Positions 41,033 through 49,881 of a stretch of 64,000 nt of DNA are shown in pieces. Location: positions 186,001 through 250,000 of the forward strand of contig NZ_JAHSPG010000012.1 in assembly GCF_019130065.1 (NCBI RefSeq). Direction: 5' to 3'. The position numbers were made by a program, and so were the translations under genes. The notes beneath the pieces are model-generated. The model made no database searches and was not told the DNA's origin. It saw only the letters and a program-made list of their open reading frames with translations. How positions within the stretch are numbered: position 1 is the stretch's first letter; every line of letters starts with the position of its first letter. The stretch comes from Pinibacter aurantiacus (GTDB taxonomy: Bacteria > Bacteroidota > Bacteroidia > Chitinophagales > Chitinophagaceae).

Positions 41033-41521
41033 TTAAGCTGCAAAAATTACGTTGTTGTGTTGCCTGAACGGCTTGATCTTCTTAATGTATAGCGCCTTTT
41101 TAGTGTGAGGCAGCCAATGTACTTCTATCCAATCCCACATTTGTATCTGATCGCTGTGCTTAGCGCTGATAGCACCGCCAAAGAACACTTTTTGACCGTC
41201 CAGAGTAAAGTAGGAATTGTTCAGAAATTTATTTTTTCTTGAAAATTTGTCGGTAATGATGCCGGCGTACACATACTTGTTGCTATTCATCATATTTCTA
41301 TGATAATCAACGTACGCGTTGATCATGGCAAGCGGAAGTATACTTGCGATCATACAAATTAATACTTCACCGATTGACCAATGGTTATTTTGAATAAAAA
41401 AGAACACAATCATTGATAAAAATGCCAGGGTTACGAGAAGTGTAACCAAAAAGGCGATCGTCATATTTTTCGACAATATCCTTCTGTCAGCGGTGTCTAG
41501 TGGAAGTTTTTTGGTGATCAT
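41033..41521 (-). CDS. Unknown two-helix membrane protein
   Basis: A 162-residue protein I do not recognise. Transmembrane segments lie at about 21-46 (MTIAFLVTLLVTLAFLSMIV) and 52-70 (GEVLICMIASILPLAMINAY). The C-terminal 90 residues are beta-rich and cytoplasmic or periplasmic (YVYAGIITDKFSRKNKFLNN, DWIEVHWLPHTKKALYIKKI). The arrangement of two helices then a small beta domain is common in Bacteroidota hypothetical proteins. Single gene with its own terminator. Confidence 0.65.
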   Translation of the reverse strand: MITKKLPLDTADRRILSKNMTIAFLVTLLVTLAFLSMIVFFFIQNNHWSIGEVLICMIASILPLAMINAYVDYHRNMMNSNKYVYAGIITDKFSRKNKFLNNSYFTLDGQKVFFGGAISAKHSDQIQMWDWIEVHWLPHTKKALYIKKIKPFRQHNNVIFAA

Positions 41522-41656
41522 GGTAATGTTAGTTTATAAAACGTAAAACTGTTTCTGGTTCGTTAGCAACGTGGCTAACATGAAAACAAAGTTCTATTTG
41601 TTTTATAAACTCGCTTTTTACATTTCGTCAAAAAGCTATCGAAAAAAGACAAGAAT

Positions 41657-42886
41657 CTACTGGACATCAGCAATTGCATTTCCGGCAATAAAACCGGTTG
41701 TCCATGCATTTTGAAAATTAAATCCGCCCGTGATGCCATCAACGTCAATTATTTCGCCGGCAAAAAACAGATTCTTCACTTTTCTGCTCATCATCGTACT
41801 GCTATCTACTTCACTAAGATCAATACCTCCTGCTGTAACAAACTCCTCTTTAAAAGTTGTTTTGCCATTTACAATATGCTCCTGTGCACAGATATTTTTG
41901 ATCAATTTGTTTTGCTCTTTTGCGGGAAGATCCGCCCAGTTAATATTTACATTTACTTCTGATTGTTCAAGCAAATACTCCCATAAACGCTGAGGTAATT
42001 GGAAAGGATTTTTATTTATGATTTTTTGCGTAGCTTTTTCAAATCTGTATTGTTGAATAAATTCTCTCAACGAATTTTCGTTGTATTCCGGAACCCAATT
42101 TACAACAATTGAAAACGAATATTTTTTTTCTGCAAACTCCCTTGCGCCCCATGCACTAAGCTTCAAAACCGCAGGGCCACTCATCCCCCAATGCGTTATT
42201 AAAAGAGGCCCTTGTTGCGAAAGCTTGGAGCCAATAATTTTCACGACAGCATTCTCCACACTAATACCCATAAGGTTGGTTATCTTATTGCCGGGCATGT
42301 TGAATGTAAATAAAGAAGGTAAAGGAGAAATGATAGAGTGCCCAGTATCTTTGAGCCAATCAAACATTGAAAGTTTTGGATAGCCTCCGCATGCAATACA
42401 TATAAAATCAGATTCAAAATTTCTACCGTCAGCAAGCTGTAAACAAAACTCATCAGCTGCTGTTTCTATCTTTTTTACATCAGCATTTAAAAGAACTTGA
42501 ATCTTATTTCTATTGGCTTCACGAAGCAGACAATCTATGATTGTTTGAGAAGAATCTGTCACCGGAAACATTCTGCCATCTTCTTCCGTTTTAAGTTCAA
42601 CACCCCTTTGTTTAAACCACTCGATCGTGTCTGTTGTGAAAAAATGATGAAAAGTTTTTTTCACAAAATTTCCTCCGCGTGGATACTTTTTTGTCATTTC
42701 TGAAATTGAAAAACATGCATGCGTAACATTACATCTTCCTCCCCCGCTAATCTTTACTTTACTAAGAAGCTTGCTGCTTTTTTCAACGATTATGACTTCC
42801 AGCGAAGCGTTTGCCATTGCAGCATTAATGGCACAAAAAAAGCCTGCAGCCCCACCGCCGATAACAATAAGTCTTTTTCTTTTCAT
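41657..42886 (-). CDS. BaiN/RdsA-family FAD-dependent oxidoreductase (HI0933-like)
   Basis: A 409-residue flavoprotein. The FAD-binding fold begins RLIVIGGGAAGFFCAINAA and continues with LLSKVKISGGGRCNVTHACFS, a family signature; the middle has GRMFPVTDSSQTIIDCLL and FICIACGGYPKLS; the end carries VTAGGIDLSEVDSSTMMSRK and GEIIDVDGITGGFNFQNAWTTG. Physiological substrate is unclear; the family is named after a bile-acid reductase but is widespread. The start is the ATG at 42884-42886; a longer version would run into the TACATTTG promoter element at 42899-42892. Confidence 0.88.
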   Translation of the reverse strand: MKRKRLIVIGGGAAGFFCAINAAMANASLEVIIVEKSSKLLSKVKISGGGRCNVTHACFSISEMTKKYPRGGNFVKKTFHHFFTTDTIEWFKQRGVELKTEEDGRMFPVTDSSQTIIDCLLREANRNKIQVLLNADVKKIETAADEFCLQLADGRNFESDFICIACGGYPKLSMFDWLKDTGHSIISPLPSLFTFNMPGNKITNLMGISVENAVVKIIGSKLSQQGPLLITHWGMSGPAVLKLSAWGAREFAEKKYSFSIVVNWVPEYNENSLREFIQQYRFEKATQKIINKNPFQLPQRLWEYLLEQSEVNVNINWADLPAKEQNKLIKNICAQEHIVNGKTTFKEEFVTAGGIDLSEVDSSTMMSRKVKNLFFAGEIIDVDGITGGFNFQNAWTTGFIAGNAIADVQ

Positions 42887-42891
42887 CGTGT

Positions 42892-42899
42892 CAAATGTA
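42892..42899 (-). promoter_or_regulatory. -7 element of the flavoprotein gene
   Basis: TACATTTG on the minus strand, 5 bases before the ATG at 42886. If used, the mRNA is leaderless or nearly so. Confidence 0.45.
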
Positions 42900-43017
42900 T
42901 GCGACAATTCATTAAAATAAAAGATTGGGGCCCTACTGACTCATACTATTTAATACAAAGAGTGGAGACACAATGTGCCCCCACTCTTTATATTAAACGT
43001 AAACGCTAATTTCAAAA

Positions 43018-43440
43018 TCAGATTTTCCCCTGCCACTCATCTCTCTCAGCTCTTCGCACAACCGCATCGGCCTGTAGTTTCCTGTTATAGTAGCCGCCGT
43101 ATAAAATGGCAATGACAACAAGATTGTACATAAAAAGAATTGAGGCGACCAAAGAAAACAATCCAGAAATCAATAATGAAAGCAGCGCTACCAGCGACAA
43201 TCCTAATTCTATTGCCAAAAGCAGCGGAGCCGTAGATCTCAAACGCGCAAGAAGAACATAGGCGACTATGGCGAAAATATAAACGGCCATTACAAATGCG
43301 TGTATTAATTGAAATCCTGCCATTAACACCAAAAGTTGAATTAAGCAGGTGGCGGATAACATTGCTCCACCGATACCAAAATAAAGACAGGTATCTTGTT
43401 GGGATTGGGTCAAGGTGCTCATAAGATATGTGTTGTTCAA
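43018..43440 (-). CDS. Unknown four-helix membrane protein
   Basis: A 140-residue protein with about four transmembrane helices (GIGGAMLSATCLIQLLVLMA, HAFVMAVYIFAIVAYVLLA, LLLAIELGLSLVALLSLLI, LVASILFMYNLVVIAILYGG) and a charged tail. No family recognised. The start may be ATG at 43440 or the methionine six codons later. It lies after map, beyond its terminator, and before the flavoprotein gene. Confidence 0.6.
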   Translation of the reverse strand: MNNTYLMSTLTQSQQDTCLYFGIGGAMLSATCLIQLLVLMAGFQLIHAFVMAVYIFAIVAYVLLARLRSTAPLLLAIELGLSLVALLSLLISGLFSLVASILFMYNLVVIAILYGGYYNRKLQADAVVRRAERDEWQGKI

Positions 43441-43480
43441 AAATTTTGGTCAAGATAATACTTCTTCAATTTCACTCAAA

Positions 43481-43507
43481 AACAAAAGCCGCAAATGTCT
43501 TTGCGGC
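43481..43507 (-). terminator. Intrinsic terminator of map
   Basis: GCCGCAAA (43488-43495) and TTTGCGGC (43500-43507) with loop TGTC; on the minus strand TTTTGTTTTTG follows. It lies 39 bases after the map stop. Confidence 0.88.
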
Positions 43508-43545
43508 CTTCAAAAAATTAATATCCTGAACCTTTATTTGAAATA

Positions 43546-44349
43546 CTACAAATAACTCGAGTCCAAATGTGGATTTGCCTTTTCATTCTTCTCTATTTCG
43601 GTAAACGAAGAAAGAATATCAGCAGTTCCCTTTCTTACGCAAACGTTGTGCTCATAGTGCGCAGAAGGAAGTCCATCTTTCGTGCGAACGGTCCAGCCGT
43701 CATCATCATAAAATACTTCCTTTTTACCAAGATTTATCATCGGCTCAATAGCGATTACCAAACCGTCGCGAAGTTTCTGTCCGCTGCCTCTCTTACCGTA
43801 GTTCGGGACCTGCGGATCCTCATGCAAACTTTTTCCGAGTCCGTGTCCCACCAATTCACGAACCACTCCGTACTTATGTTTCTTCTCTGTATACTCCTGA
43901 ATAGCAAACGAAATATCACCAACGCGATTATTTGTCACCGCTTTTTCAATTCCCAGATTCAACGACTCTTTTGTAACACGAAGCAATTGCTTTATTTCGT
44001 CGCTTATCGAACCAATTGCAAACGTGTAAGCGCTATCCCCGTGAAATCCATTCTTGTAAACTCCAACATCCACAGATACAACATCGCCATCTTTTAACGG
44101 AACATCATTCGGAAAACCATGCACAACAGCATCATTAACCGATATACATGTAGCAAAAGGGTATCCTTTATAATTCTTGAAATTCGGAACGGCTTTATTA
44201 TCAAGTATAAACTTTTCTGCGATAGCATCAACTTCCAAAGTAGTCATTCCAGGCTTAAGAATTCTAGCGACCTCAGCAAGCGTTGCACTTACAAGCAAGC
44301 TACTCTCTCTCATTAATTCCACTTCGGCCTGAGTCTTATAGTAAATCAT
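43546..44349 (-). CDS. map: Type I methionine aminopeptidase
   Basis: Removes the initiator methionine from nascent proteins. The 267-residue metalloenzyme shows CISVNDAVVHGFPND, DGDVVSVDVGVYKNGFHGDS, the H-containing REL VGHGLGKSLHEDPQVPNYG, AIEPMINLG and the final glutamate in SAHYEHNVCVRKG, covering the two Asp, His and two Glu metal ligands. The start is the ATG at 44347-44349 (MIYYKTQAEVELMRESS); an upstream in-frame start at 44388 would lie within the secY terminator hairpin. Gene order secY-map is the usual one, but infA and the following genes are absent. Confidence 0.94.
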   Translation of the reverse strand: MIYYKTQAEVELMRESSLLVSATLAEVARILKPGMTTLEVDAIAEKFILDNKAVPNFKNYKGYPFATCISVNDAVVHGFPNDVPLKDGDVVSVDVGVYKNGFHGDSAYTFAIGSISDEIKQLLRVTKESLNLGIEKAVTNNRVGDISFAIQEYTEKKHKYGVVRELVGHGLGKSLHEDPQVPNYGKRGSGQKLRDGLVIAIEPMINLGKKEVFYDDDGWTVRTKDGLPSAHYEHNVCVRKGTADILSSFTEIEKNEKANPHLDSSYL

Positions 44350-44370
44350 ACTTTTATCTATTTTTCCTCT

Positions 44371-44408
44371 TAAAAAAAAACCTGACAAGTCTTTTCACTT
44401 GCCAGGTT
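44371..44408 (-). terminator. Intrinsic terminator of the S10-spc operon after secY
   Basis: AACCTGACAAGT (44379-44390) and ACTTGCCAGGTT (44397-44408) form a 12-bp stem with one mismatch and a 6-nt loop; on the minus strand nine T follow. It closes the ribosomal operon before map. Confidence 0.9.
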
Positions 44409-44431
44409 AAATATCATTCAGTAACAAAAGA

Positions 44432-45766
44432 CTAAATTATTGAGGTCTGTGTCGTTTGGCGACCTTGTATGCGGCCTGTATTCATCAAGCCATCGTATTG
44501 CCTCATCAACAACTGAGTTTCGATTTGCTGTAATGTATCCAAAATTACTCCTACCATGATCAATAGTGATGTGCCTCCGAAAAATGAAGCAAATCCCTGA
44601 GTGACACCAGCCCACTGGGCGAATCCTGGCAAAATACCTGCAACAGCAAGGAAAATTGCCCCTGGCAAAGTAATTCTATCCATTATAGCTCCGATATAAT
44701 CAGCGGTAGGTTGGCCAGGTTTAACACCAGGTACAAAACCGTTGTTACGTTTCAAATCTTCTGCGATTTGTTTCGGATTAAAGATCAGTGCTGTGTAAAG
44801 GAAAGTAAATGCAATAACAATTACAGCATAAATGATCATGTGCCAGCCATTCTTAGGATCGCCAAATATTTTTGCGATACCTTTTCCTGATTCAAAGCTT
44901 GAATAAGAAATCAAAGTAGGCAGGAACATAATTGCCTGAGCGAAGATGATCGGCATTACACCTGCACCATTCACTTTCAATGGCAGGAACTGACGAGCTC
45001 CACCAAATTGACGGTTTCCAACAATTTGTTTAGCGTATTGAACAGGAACTTTTCTAACACCCTGAACTAAAACGATCAGTCCCATTATGATTGCAACAAG
45101 CACCATAACTTCAAGCAAAAAGATAAGTAGTCCACCACCACCTCTCACATTTTGGTGATCCCATTCTTGCATCAACGCTTGTGGAAGACGAGCAAGGATA
45201 CCCACCATGATAATTAGGGAAGTACCGTTACCCAATCCTTTATCAGTAATTTTTTCGCCCAACCACATTACAAACAATGTACCTGCAGTTAGAACGATCA
45301 TTGTTGAAACCCAAAAGAATTCTTTATAAGATTCAAATAAAGCGCTAGAGTTAGTTTGACGCAAGTATGCTACATAGGCACCAGCTTGTACCATTGTAAC
45401 TGCTACAGTAAGATATCTTGTCCACTGGTTAATCTTCTTACGGCCACTATCTCCATCCTTTTGAATCTTCTGCATCTGAGGAACAAGAATTGTCATCAAT
45501 TGCATAAAGATAGAGGCAGAGATATAAGGCATGATACCAAGAGCGAAAATAGACGCTTGAGAAAACGCTCCACCCGCAAAGGCATCGATTAAACCCAATG
45601 CACCGGATTTAGCGCCGGCTAAGTTAATTTTGTTAGGATCTAATCCTGGCAATACAATGTGCGCACCCAGTCTGTAAATTAATATAAGAAGTAAAGTAGT
45701 GATGATTTTGCTTCTCAACTCTTCAATACTCCAAATATTTTTCAGGGTCTGTATGAGTTTCTTCAC
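44432..45766 (-). CDS. secY: Preprotein translocase subunit SecY
   Basis: The channel-forming subunit of the Sec translocon in the inner membrane. The 444-residue protein has about ten transmembrane helices and family motifs: YRLGAHIVLPGLDPNKI, SIFALGIMPYISASIFMQLM, WTRYLTVAVTMVQAGAYVAY, GNGTSLIIMVGI, QARKVPVQYAKQ-like RKVPVQYAKQIVGNRQFGG, LPLKVNGAGVMPIIFAQ and ADLKRNNGFVPGVKPGQPTA. The last gene of the S10-spc operon; a 177-base gap with a hairpin separates it from rplO. Confidence 0.95.
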   Translation of the reverse strand: MKKLIQTLKNIWSIEELRSKIITTLLLILIYRLGAHIVLPGLDPNKINLAGAKSGALGLIDAFAGGAFSQASIFALGIMPYISASIFMQLMTILVPQMQKIQKDGDSGRKKINQWTRYLTVAVTMVQAGAYVAYLRQTNSSALFESYKEFFWVSTMIVLTAGTLFVMWLGEKITDKGLGNGTSLIIMVGILARLPQALMQEWDHQNVRGGGGLLIFLLEVMVLVAIIMGLIVLVQGVRKVPVQYAKQIVGNRQFGGARQFLPLKVNGAGVMPIIFAQAIMFLPTLISYSSFESGKGIAKIFGDPKNGWHMIIYAVIVIAFTFLYTALIFNPKQIAEDLKRNNGFVPGVKPGQPTADYIGAIMDRITLPGAIFLAVAGILPGFAQWAGVTQGFASFFGGTSLLIMVGVILDTLQQIETQLLMRQYDGLMNTGRIQGRQTTQTSII

Positions 45767-45812
45767 GGATTCAAGAAGTTTTTTAAATTAAAATTCTTTT
45801 TTCAAAAACCAA

Positions 45813-45861
45813 AAACAGGTTTGCCCATACGATTAAAAATCTTTCGCATGCAAACCTGTTT
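45813..45861 (-). promoter_or_regulatory. Inverted repeat between rplO and secY
   Basis: AAACAGGTTTGC (45813-45824) and GCAAACCTGTTT (45850-45861) are perfect 12-nt arms with a 25-nt loop. On the minus strand it is followed by TTTTTGGTTTTTG, so it may act as a weak terminator or processing site that lowers secY expression relative to upstream genes. Confidence 0.65.
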
Positions 45862-45943
45862 CAAAGTTAAGTAATCAATTTATTAATATCACTTAAGTCA
45901 GTCGCATATTTGTAAATATATGCAATAACTCAAGATTCAGAAA

Positions 45944-46393
45944 TTATTTTACCACTTCTACGGAACCACCAGCGGCTTCAATAGCAGCTTTGGCTTTTTC
46001 ACTAACAGCGTTTACTTTGAAAGTTGCTTTAGCTTTCAACTCCCCGTTTCCAAGAACTTTCACTCTGTCAGTTTGTGCAATCAAGCCATTCATGTACAAA
46101 TTCTCCAAAGAGAATTCAGTAATACCATATTTCTCAACCAATTGATCAATTTGACCTAAGTTGAACACTTTGTATTCAACGCGGCTGATATTTTTGAAAC
46201 CACGTTTTGGAACACGTCTTTGAATAGGCATCTGACCACCTTCGTGAGCCATTTTGCTTTTGTAACCAGCGCGGCTTTGACCACCTTTATTACCTTTTGT
46301 TGAAGTTCCACCTTTACCGGAAGCTTCACCACGTCCAAGACGTTTTTCTTTATGAGTAGCACCTTTTGCAGGTCTGAGAGTATGTAATTTCAT
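45944..46393 (-). CDS. rplO: 50S ribosomal protein L15
   Basis: 149 residues. The glycine- and lysine-rich N-terminus (LRPAKGATHKEKRLGRGEAS, GKGGTSTKGNKGGQSRAGYK) and the C-terminal core (RVPKRGFKNISRVEYKVFNL) are those of L15, a 23S-binding protein. Spc operon position rpmD-rplO-secY is standard. The preceding gap to rpmD contains a quasi-palindromic repeat. Confidence 0.95.
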   Translation of the reverse strand: MKLHTLRPAKGATHKEKRLGRGEASGKGGTSTKGNKGGQSRAGYKSKMAHEGGQMPIQRRVPKRGFKNISRVEYKVFNLGQIDQLVEKYGITEFSLENLYMNGLIAQTDRVKVLGNGELKAKATFKVNAVSEKAKAAIEAAGGSVEVVK

Positions 46394-46432
46394 CTTTTTT
46401 GATTTTAAACTTAACGGGGAATCGCCCCTCGC

Positions 46433-46550
46433 GAATTAATTTGACAATTTGTGAATTTGAAAATTTGAAAATTATTTATGTGTAAAATTCTTTATTGAGT
46501 TTGAATCGCTCATTTTCAAATTACCACATTTTCAAATTTTCAAATTAACT
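46433..46550. repeat. Inverted repeat of TTTGAAAATTTGAAAA words inside the spc operon
   Basis: Left arm (46433-46474) GTGAATTTGAAAATTTGAAA; right arm (46511-46550) CACATTTTCAAATTTTCAAA then TTAACT. It sits between rpmD and rplO and touches the rpmD stop codon at 46549-46551. Confidence 0.8.
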
Positions 46551-46728
46551 AAGCTTCTTCCACTCTCAACATATGGCTAACTTTTCTTACCATACCCAAG
46601 ATTTGAGGAGTAGCTTCTACTTCTTTAGTAACATGCAATTTGTTTAACCCTAAAGCTTTCAAAGTTAATTTTTGACGCTCTGGTCTGTCAATTGCACTTT
46701 TAATTTGTGTTATTTTAATCTTTTTCAT
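46549..46728 (-). CDS. rpmD: 50S ribosomal protein L30
   Basis: A 59-residue protein read on the minus strand from ATG at 46726-46728 to TAG at 46549-46551. It begins MKKIKITQIKSAIDRPERQK and continues KALGLNKLHVTKEVEATPQI, with the family's GMVRKVSHMLRVEE ending. Its position between rpsE and rplO is the standard one for L30. Confidence 0.95.
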   Translation of the reverse strand: MKKIKITQIKSAIDRPERQKLTLKALGLNKLHVTKEVEATPQILGMVRKVSHMLRVEEA

Positions 46729-46796
46729 GTTAAACCAGTTAAGGTGTAAGGCGTAAATTTTAAAGAAGAGCTTCTCTATAATCTACTCCTCAACAT

Positions 46797-47315
46797 TTAT
46801 CCATTAAATACTTTCTTAAGTCCTACCGTACGAGTTTTAGCAACCTGGATTGGTTCTCTCAATAAAGCCAACGCTTTAACTGTTGCTTTAACCACGTTGT
46901 GTGGGTTAGCAGAACCAAGAGATTTAGCCAGAACGTCAGTGATGCCTGCGCTTTCCAATACGGCACGCATGCTACCACCTGCGATCACACCAGTACCATG
47001 AGCAGCTGGTTTAATCAATACTTTAGCAGCACCTTCTTTTGCAAGCTGATCGTGAGGAATAGTGCCATGCATTACAGGAACTTTAATCAAGTTCTTTTTT
47101 GCATCTTCAATTCCTTTAGTGATAGCTTCTTGTACTTCTTTAGCTTTTCCAAGACCATGACCAACAACACCACCTTCGTTGCCAACAACAACCAAAGCGG
47201 AGAAGCTGAATGCACGACCACCTTTTGTAGTTTTTACAACACGGTTGATTGCAACTACCTTTTCTTTTAATTCCAGGTCGCCGGCTTTTACTTTATTTGC
47301 GATTACTTTAGACAT
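46797..47315 (-). CDS. rpsE: 30S ribosomal protein S5
   Basis: 172 residues. The N-terminal double-stranded RNA-binding-like domain contains [42 protein letters not shown] and the C-terminal domain [20 protein letters not shown] and [22 protein letters not shown]5 contributes to decoding fidelity and mRNA entry. It lies between rplR and rpmD. Confidence 0.96.
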   Translation of the reverse strand: MSKVIANKVKAGDLELKEKVVAINRVVKTTKGGRAFSFSALVVVGNEGGVVGHGLGKAKEVQEAITKGIEDAKKNLIKVPVMHGTIPHDQLAKEGAAKVLIKPAAHGTGVIAGGSMRAVLESAGITDVLAKSLGSANPHNVVKATVKALALLREPIQVAKTRTVGLKKVFNG

Positions 47316-47351
47316 TATTTCAATTTGAAATTCGAAATGTAAAAAATTAAA

Positions 47352-47705
47352 TTAGAATTGTAAGCCTCCCTCACGTGCTCCGTCAGCTACAGCTTTAACA
47401 CGACCATGGTATAAATAACCACCACGATCAAATAAAACTTCTTTTACACCTAATTCAGTTGCTTTACGTGCAATAGCAGCACCAACCAGTTTACTTTTTT
47501 CAACTTTAGGAGCTTTTTGCGCTGCGATATCTTTATCTCTAGATGAAGCAGATGCTATTGTAGTGCCAGTTTGATCGTCGATAAGCTGAGCATAAATGTC
47601 TGCGTTGCTTCTGAAAATCGCCAAACGAGGTTTAGCAGTAGTACCAGCAACTTTCTTACGGATGCGGTATCTGATCTTCTGGCGCCTGATAACTTTAGTA
47701 TCCAT
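47352..47705 (-). CDS. rplR: 50S ribosomal protein L18
   Basis: 117 residues; binds 5S rRNA. Motifs are RRQKIRYRIRKKVAGTTAKP, RLAIFRSNADIYAQLIDDQT, and the C-terminal FDRGGYLYHGRVKAVADGAREGG in the usual place. Between rplF and rpsE, with a quasi-palindromic repeat in the gap upstream. Confidence 0.96.
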   Translation of the reverse strand: MDTKVIRRQKIRYRIRKKVAGTTAKPRLAIFRSNADIYAQLIDDQTGTTIASASSRDKDIAAQKAPKVEKSKLVGAAIARKATELGVKEVLFDRGGYLYHGRVKAVADGAREGGLQF

Positions 47706-47740
47706 TGTTTTTTATTTTGTTCCTCCGATGCTGCCGGAGG

Positions 47741-47851
47741 CTAATTTGAAAATTTATGAATTTGAAAATTTGAAAATGCGATGTGTAATTTTTCTTTTAA
47801 GGTTAGAAGCAAAATTTTCAAATTACCACATTTCCAAATTTCCAAATCAAT
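47741..47851. repeat. Inverted repeat of TTTGAAAATTTGAAAA words between rplF and rplR
   Basis: Left arm (47741-47777) TATGAATTTGAAAATTTGAA; right arm (47811-47851) AAAATTTTCAAATTACCACA then TTTCCAAATTTCCAAATC. The right-arm word ATTACCACATTT is shared with the element at 46433-46550, so the two are related copies about 1.2 kb apart. Confidence 0.8.
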
Positions 47852-47852
47852 C

Positions 47853-48407
47853 TTATTTACCAGCTGATTTACCAGCTTTCTTACGTACAACTTCATTGCT
47901 GTAACGAACACCTTTACCTTTGTATGGTTCTGGTTTACGTAGGCTGCGGATTTTAGCTGCAACCTGACCAAGCAATTGTTTATCGCTTCCTTCCAAAGTG
48001 ATTTTAGGGTTTTGACCTTTTTCAGTAATAGTTACAACTTTCAATTCACTTGGAACTTCAATCAAAATGTTGTGAGAGTAACCTAATGCAAGATCAAGCA
48101 TGTTACCTTGGTTAGCGGCTTTAAAACCCACACCCACTAACTCAAGTTCTTTTTTAAATCCATCAGTTACACCTTTTACAAGATTAGCAACTAACGCACG
48201 GTACAAACCATGCATAGCGCGGTGACGGATCTGATCTGTTGGACGGGTAATGATTACTTCGCCATCTTTCACCTCAACTTTAATATCCCTGTCAATTGGT
48301 TGTTTCAACTCACCTTTTGGCCCTTTAACTGTGATAACGTTATCAGCGCCAGTAGTGATTGTAACACCTGCAGGAACTTTAATCGGTTGTTTACCTATAC
48401 GAGACAT
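47853..48407 (-). CDS. rplF: 50S ribosomal protein L6
   Basis: 184 residues with two similar RNA-binding domains. Seen are MSRIGKQPIKVPAGVTIT, VKGPKGELKQPID, AMHGLYRALVANLVKGVTDGF, ELVGVGFKAANQGNML and the signature near the end KEP-like RKPEPYKGKGVRYSNEVVRKK. Spc order rpsH-rplF-rplR is kept. A 134-base gap with a hairpin precedes it. Confidence 0.96.
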   Translation of the reverse strand: MSRIGKQPIKVPAGVTITTGADNVITVKGPKGELKQPIDRDIKVEVKDGEVIITRPTDQIRHRAMHGLYRALVANLVKGVTDGFKKELELVGVGFKAANQGNMLDLALGYSHNILIEVPSELKVVTITEKGQNPKITLEGSDKQLLGQVAAKIRSLRKPEPYKGKGVRYSNEVVRKKAGKSAGK

Positions 48408-48506
48408 GATAAATAATTTGTCTGCTTGTTTATAAATACTGCTAATCGGTCAGCTTAGTATAGCTCAGCTTAATGTATCAGCAGCTGGTTGTTATATATA
48501 GTCAAA

Positions 48507-48532
48507 ATTGCAAACCTGTTAAGGTTTGCAAT
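48507..48532 (-). promoter_or_regulatory. Perfect hairpin between rpsH and rplF
   Basis: ATTGCAAACCT (48507-48517) and AGGTTTGCAAT (48522-48532) with loop GTTA. On the minus strand TTTTGAC follows, a weak terminator pattern. The stem shares GCAAACCT with the repeat before secY. It could tune read-through or protect mRNA ends. Confidence 0.65.
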
Positions 48533-48541
48533 AATTATGTA

Positions 48542-48940
48542 TTAGTATATGTTGCACAATACTTCACCACCTACATTCTGTGATTTAGCCTCTTTATCAG
48601 TCATTACACCTTTAGAAGTACTGATGATAGCAATACCTAAACCATTCTTAACTCTGTTAAATTCATTAGGTTTAGCATATTGACGCAAACCAGGACGGCT
48701 TACTCTTTCCAAAGATTGGATAGCAGGCTGTTTAGTAGAAGGATCATATTTCAAAGCGATTTTGATAACACCTTGTTTGTTATCATCTTCGAATTTGTAT
48801 TTTAAAATGTATCCTTTGTCATAAAGAATTTCGGTAATGCGTTTTTTCAAGTTAGATGCTGGGATCTCAACTAAACGATGACCTGCCATCTGAGCATTAC
48901 GGATTCTTGTCAGAAAATCTGCTATAGGATCAGTTACCAT
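48542..48940 (-). CDS. rpsH: 30S ribosomal protein S8
   Basis: 132 residues. Begins TDPIADFLTRIRNAQMAGHR, contains LERVSRPGLRQYAKPNEF and ends with GLGIAIISTSKGVMTDKEAK and GGEVLCNIY, all diagnostic. S8 binds 16S helix 21 and in other bacteria represses the spc operon by binding its mRNA near rplE; no copy of that site was verified here. Confidence 0.96.
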   Translation of the reverse strand: MVTDPIADFLTRIRNAQMAGHRLVEIPASNLKKRITEILYDKGYILKYKFEDDNKQGVIKIALKYDPSTKQPAIQSLERVSRPGLRQYAKPNEFNRVKNGLGIAIISTSKGVMTDKEAKSQNVGGEVLCNIY

Positions 48941-49023
48941 TTTTTATTCAATTAAAATTGTGTTCACAAATTGTTTAATGGGGATGCGTGATATCCATAC
49001 CCGCATCACTCAATATTTTTTTC

Positions 49024-49293
49024 TTACCAGCTTGCTTTTTTAACACCTGGTATTTTACCTGCCAAAGCCATGTCGCGGAAAGTTACCCTTGACAAACCGA
49101 AGTAACGAATGTACCCTTTAGGACGGCCTGTTAACTGGCAACGATTTTTCAAACGCACAGGAGAAGCATTCTTCGGCAATGAGTCCAATGCCTGATAGTC
49201 TCCAGCTGCTTTCAATGCTGCTCTTTTTTCAGCAAATTTAGCAACCATTGCTTCTCTTTTCCTTTGTCTGGCTTTTACTGATTCTTTCGCCAT
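49024..49293 (-). CDS. rpsN: 30S ribosomal protein S14
   Basis: 89 residues, the longer type without the zinc cysteine quartet: only one cysteine lies in [20 protein letters not shown]. Starts [20 protein letters not shown] and ends [21 protein letters not shown] zinc-independent form. Position between rplE and rpsH is standard. Confidence 0.96.
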   Translation of the reverse strand: MAKESVKARQRKREAMVAKFAEKRAALKAAGDYQALDSLPKNASPVRLKNRCQLTGRPKGYIRYFGLSRVTFRDMALAGKIPGVKKASW

Positions 49294-49305
49294 AGTGGTT
49301 TTTGA

Positions 49306-49881
49306 TTAGTTGTTGTCTTTTTTAATATTTTTAAAAGGCATACCCAATTCTTTCAAAAGTTCGTATGCTTCTTCGTTTGTATTGGCAGTAGTCACGAAAG
49401 TGATATCCAGACCAGTAATTTTGTTTACTTTATCGATATCTATTTCCGGGAAAATGATCTGCTCAGTTACGCCTAAAGTGTAGTTACCACGACCATCGAA
49501 AGATTTTTCGTTGATACCTTTAAAGTCACGTACACGAGGTAATGCAACCGCAATTAAACGATCAAGAAACTCATACATTCTTTCACCACGCAAAGTAACT
49601 CTTGCACCAATTGGCATGTTCTTACGCAACTTGAAGTTTGAGATATCTTTTTTAGATGTAGTTGCTACTGCTTTTTGACCAGTGATGTTAGTCAGCTCGT
49701 CAACAGCGATATCAACTAATTTCTTGTCGTTTACTGCTCCGTTAACACCACGGTTCACGCAAATTTTTTCCAATTTGGGAGCCTGCATTACAGTGCTGTA
49801 ACCGAATTTCTTCATTAAGGCAGGAACCACTTCTTTAGTGTATTTGTCTGCCAAACGCGGAGTGTATTTTACTGTGCTCAT
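49306..49881 (-). CDS. rplE: 50S ribosomal protein L5
   Basis: 191 residues; binds 5S rRNA and contacts P-site tRNA. Shows [62 protein letters not shown] in two parts and [19 protein letters not shown]. Its ATG overlaps the rplX stop codon by one base (TAATG), implying translational coupling. Confidence 0.96.
   Translation of the reverse strand: MSTVKYTPRLADKYTKEVVPALMKKFGYSTVMQAPKLEKICVNRGVNGAVNDKKLVDIAVDELTNITGQKAVATTSKKDISNFKLRKNMPIGARVTLRGERMYEFLDRLIAVALPRVRDFKGINEKSFDGRGNYTLGVTEQIIFPEIDIDKVNKITGLDITFVTTANTNEEAYELLKELGMPFKNIKKDNN

Noticed and set aside
42887-42907. Longer start for the BaiN-like flavoprotein
   Set aside because: It would place the -7 promoter element within the coding region; the later ATG fits the FAD-fold start.
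44350-44388. N-terminal extension of methionine aminopeptidase
   Set aside because: The extension lies in the secY terminator region and does not match the family; ATG at 44349 gives the standard N-terminus.
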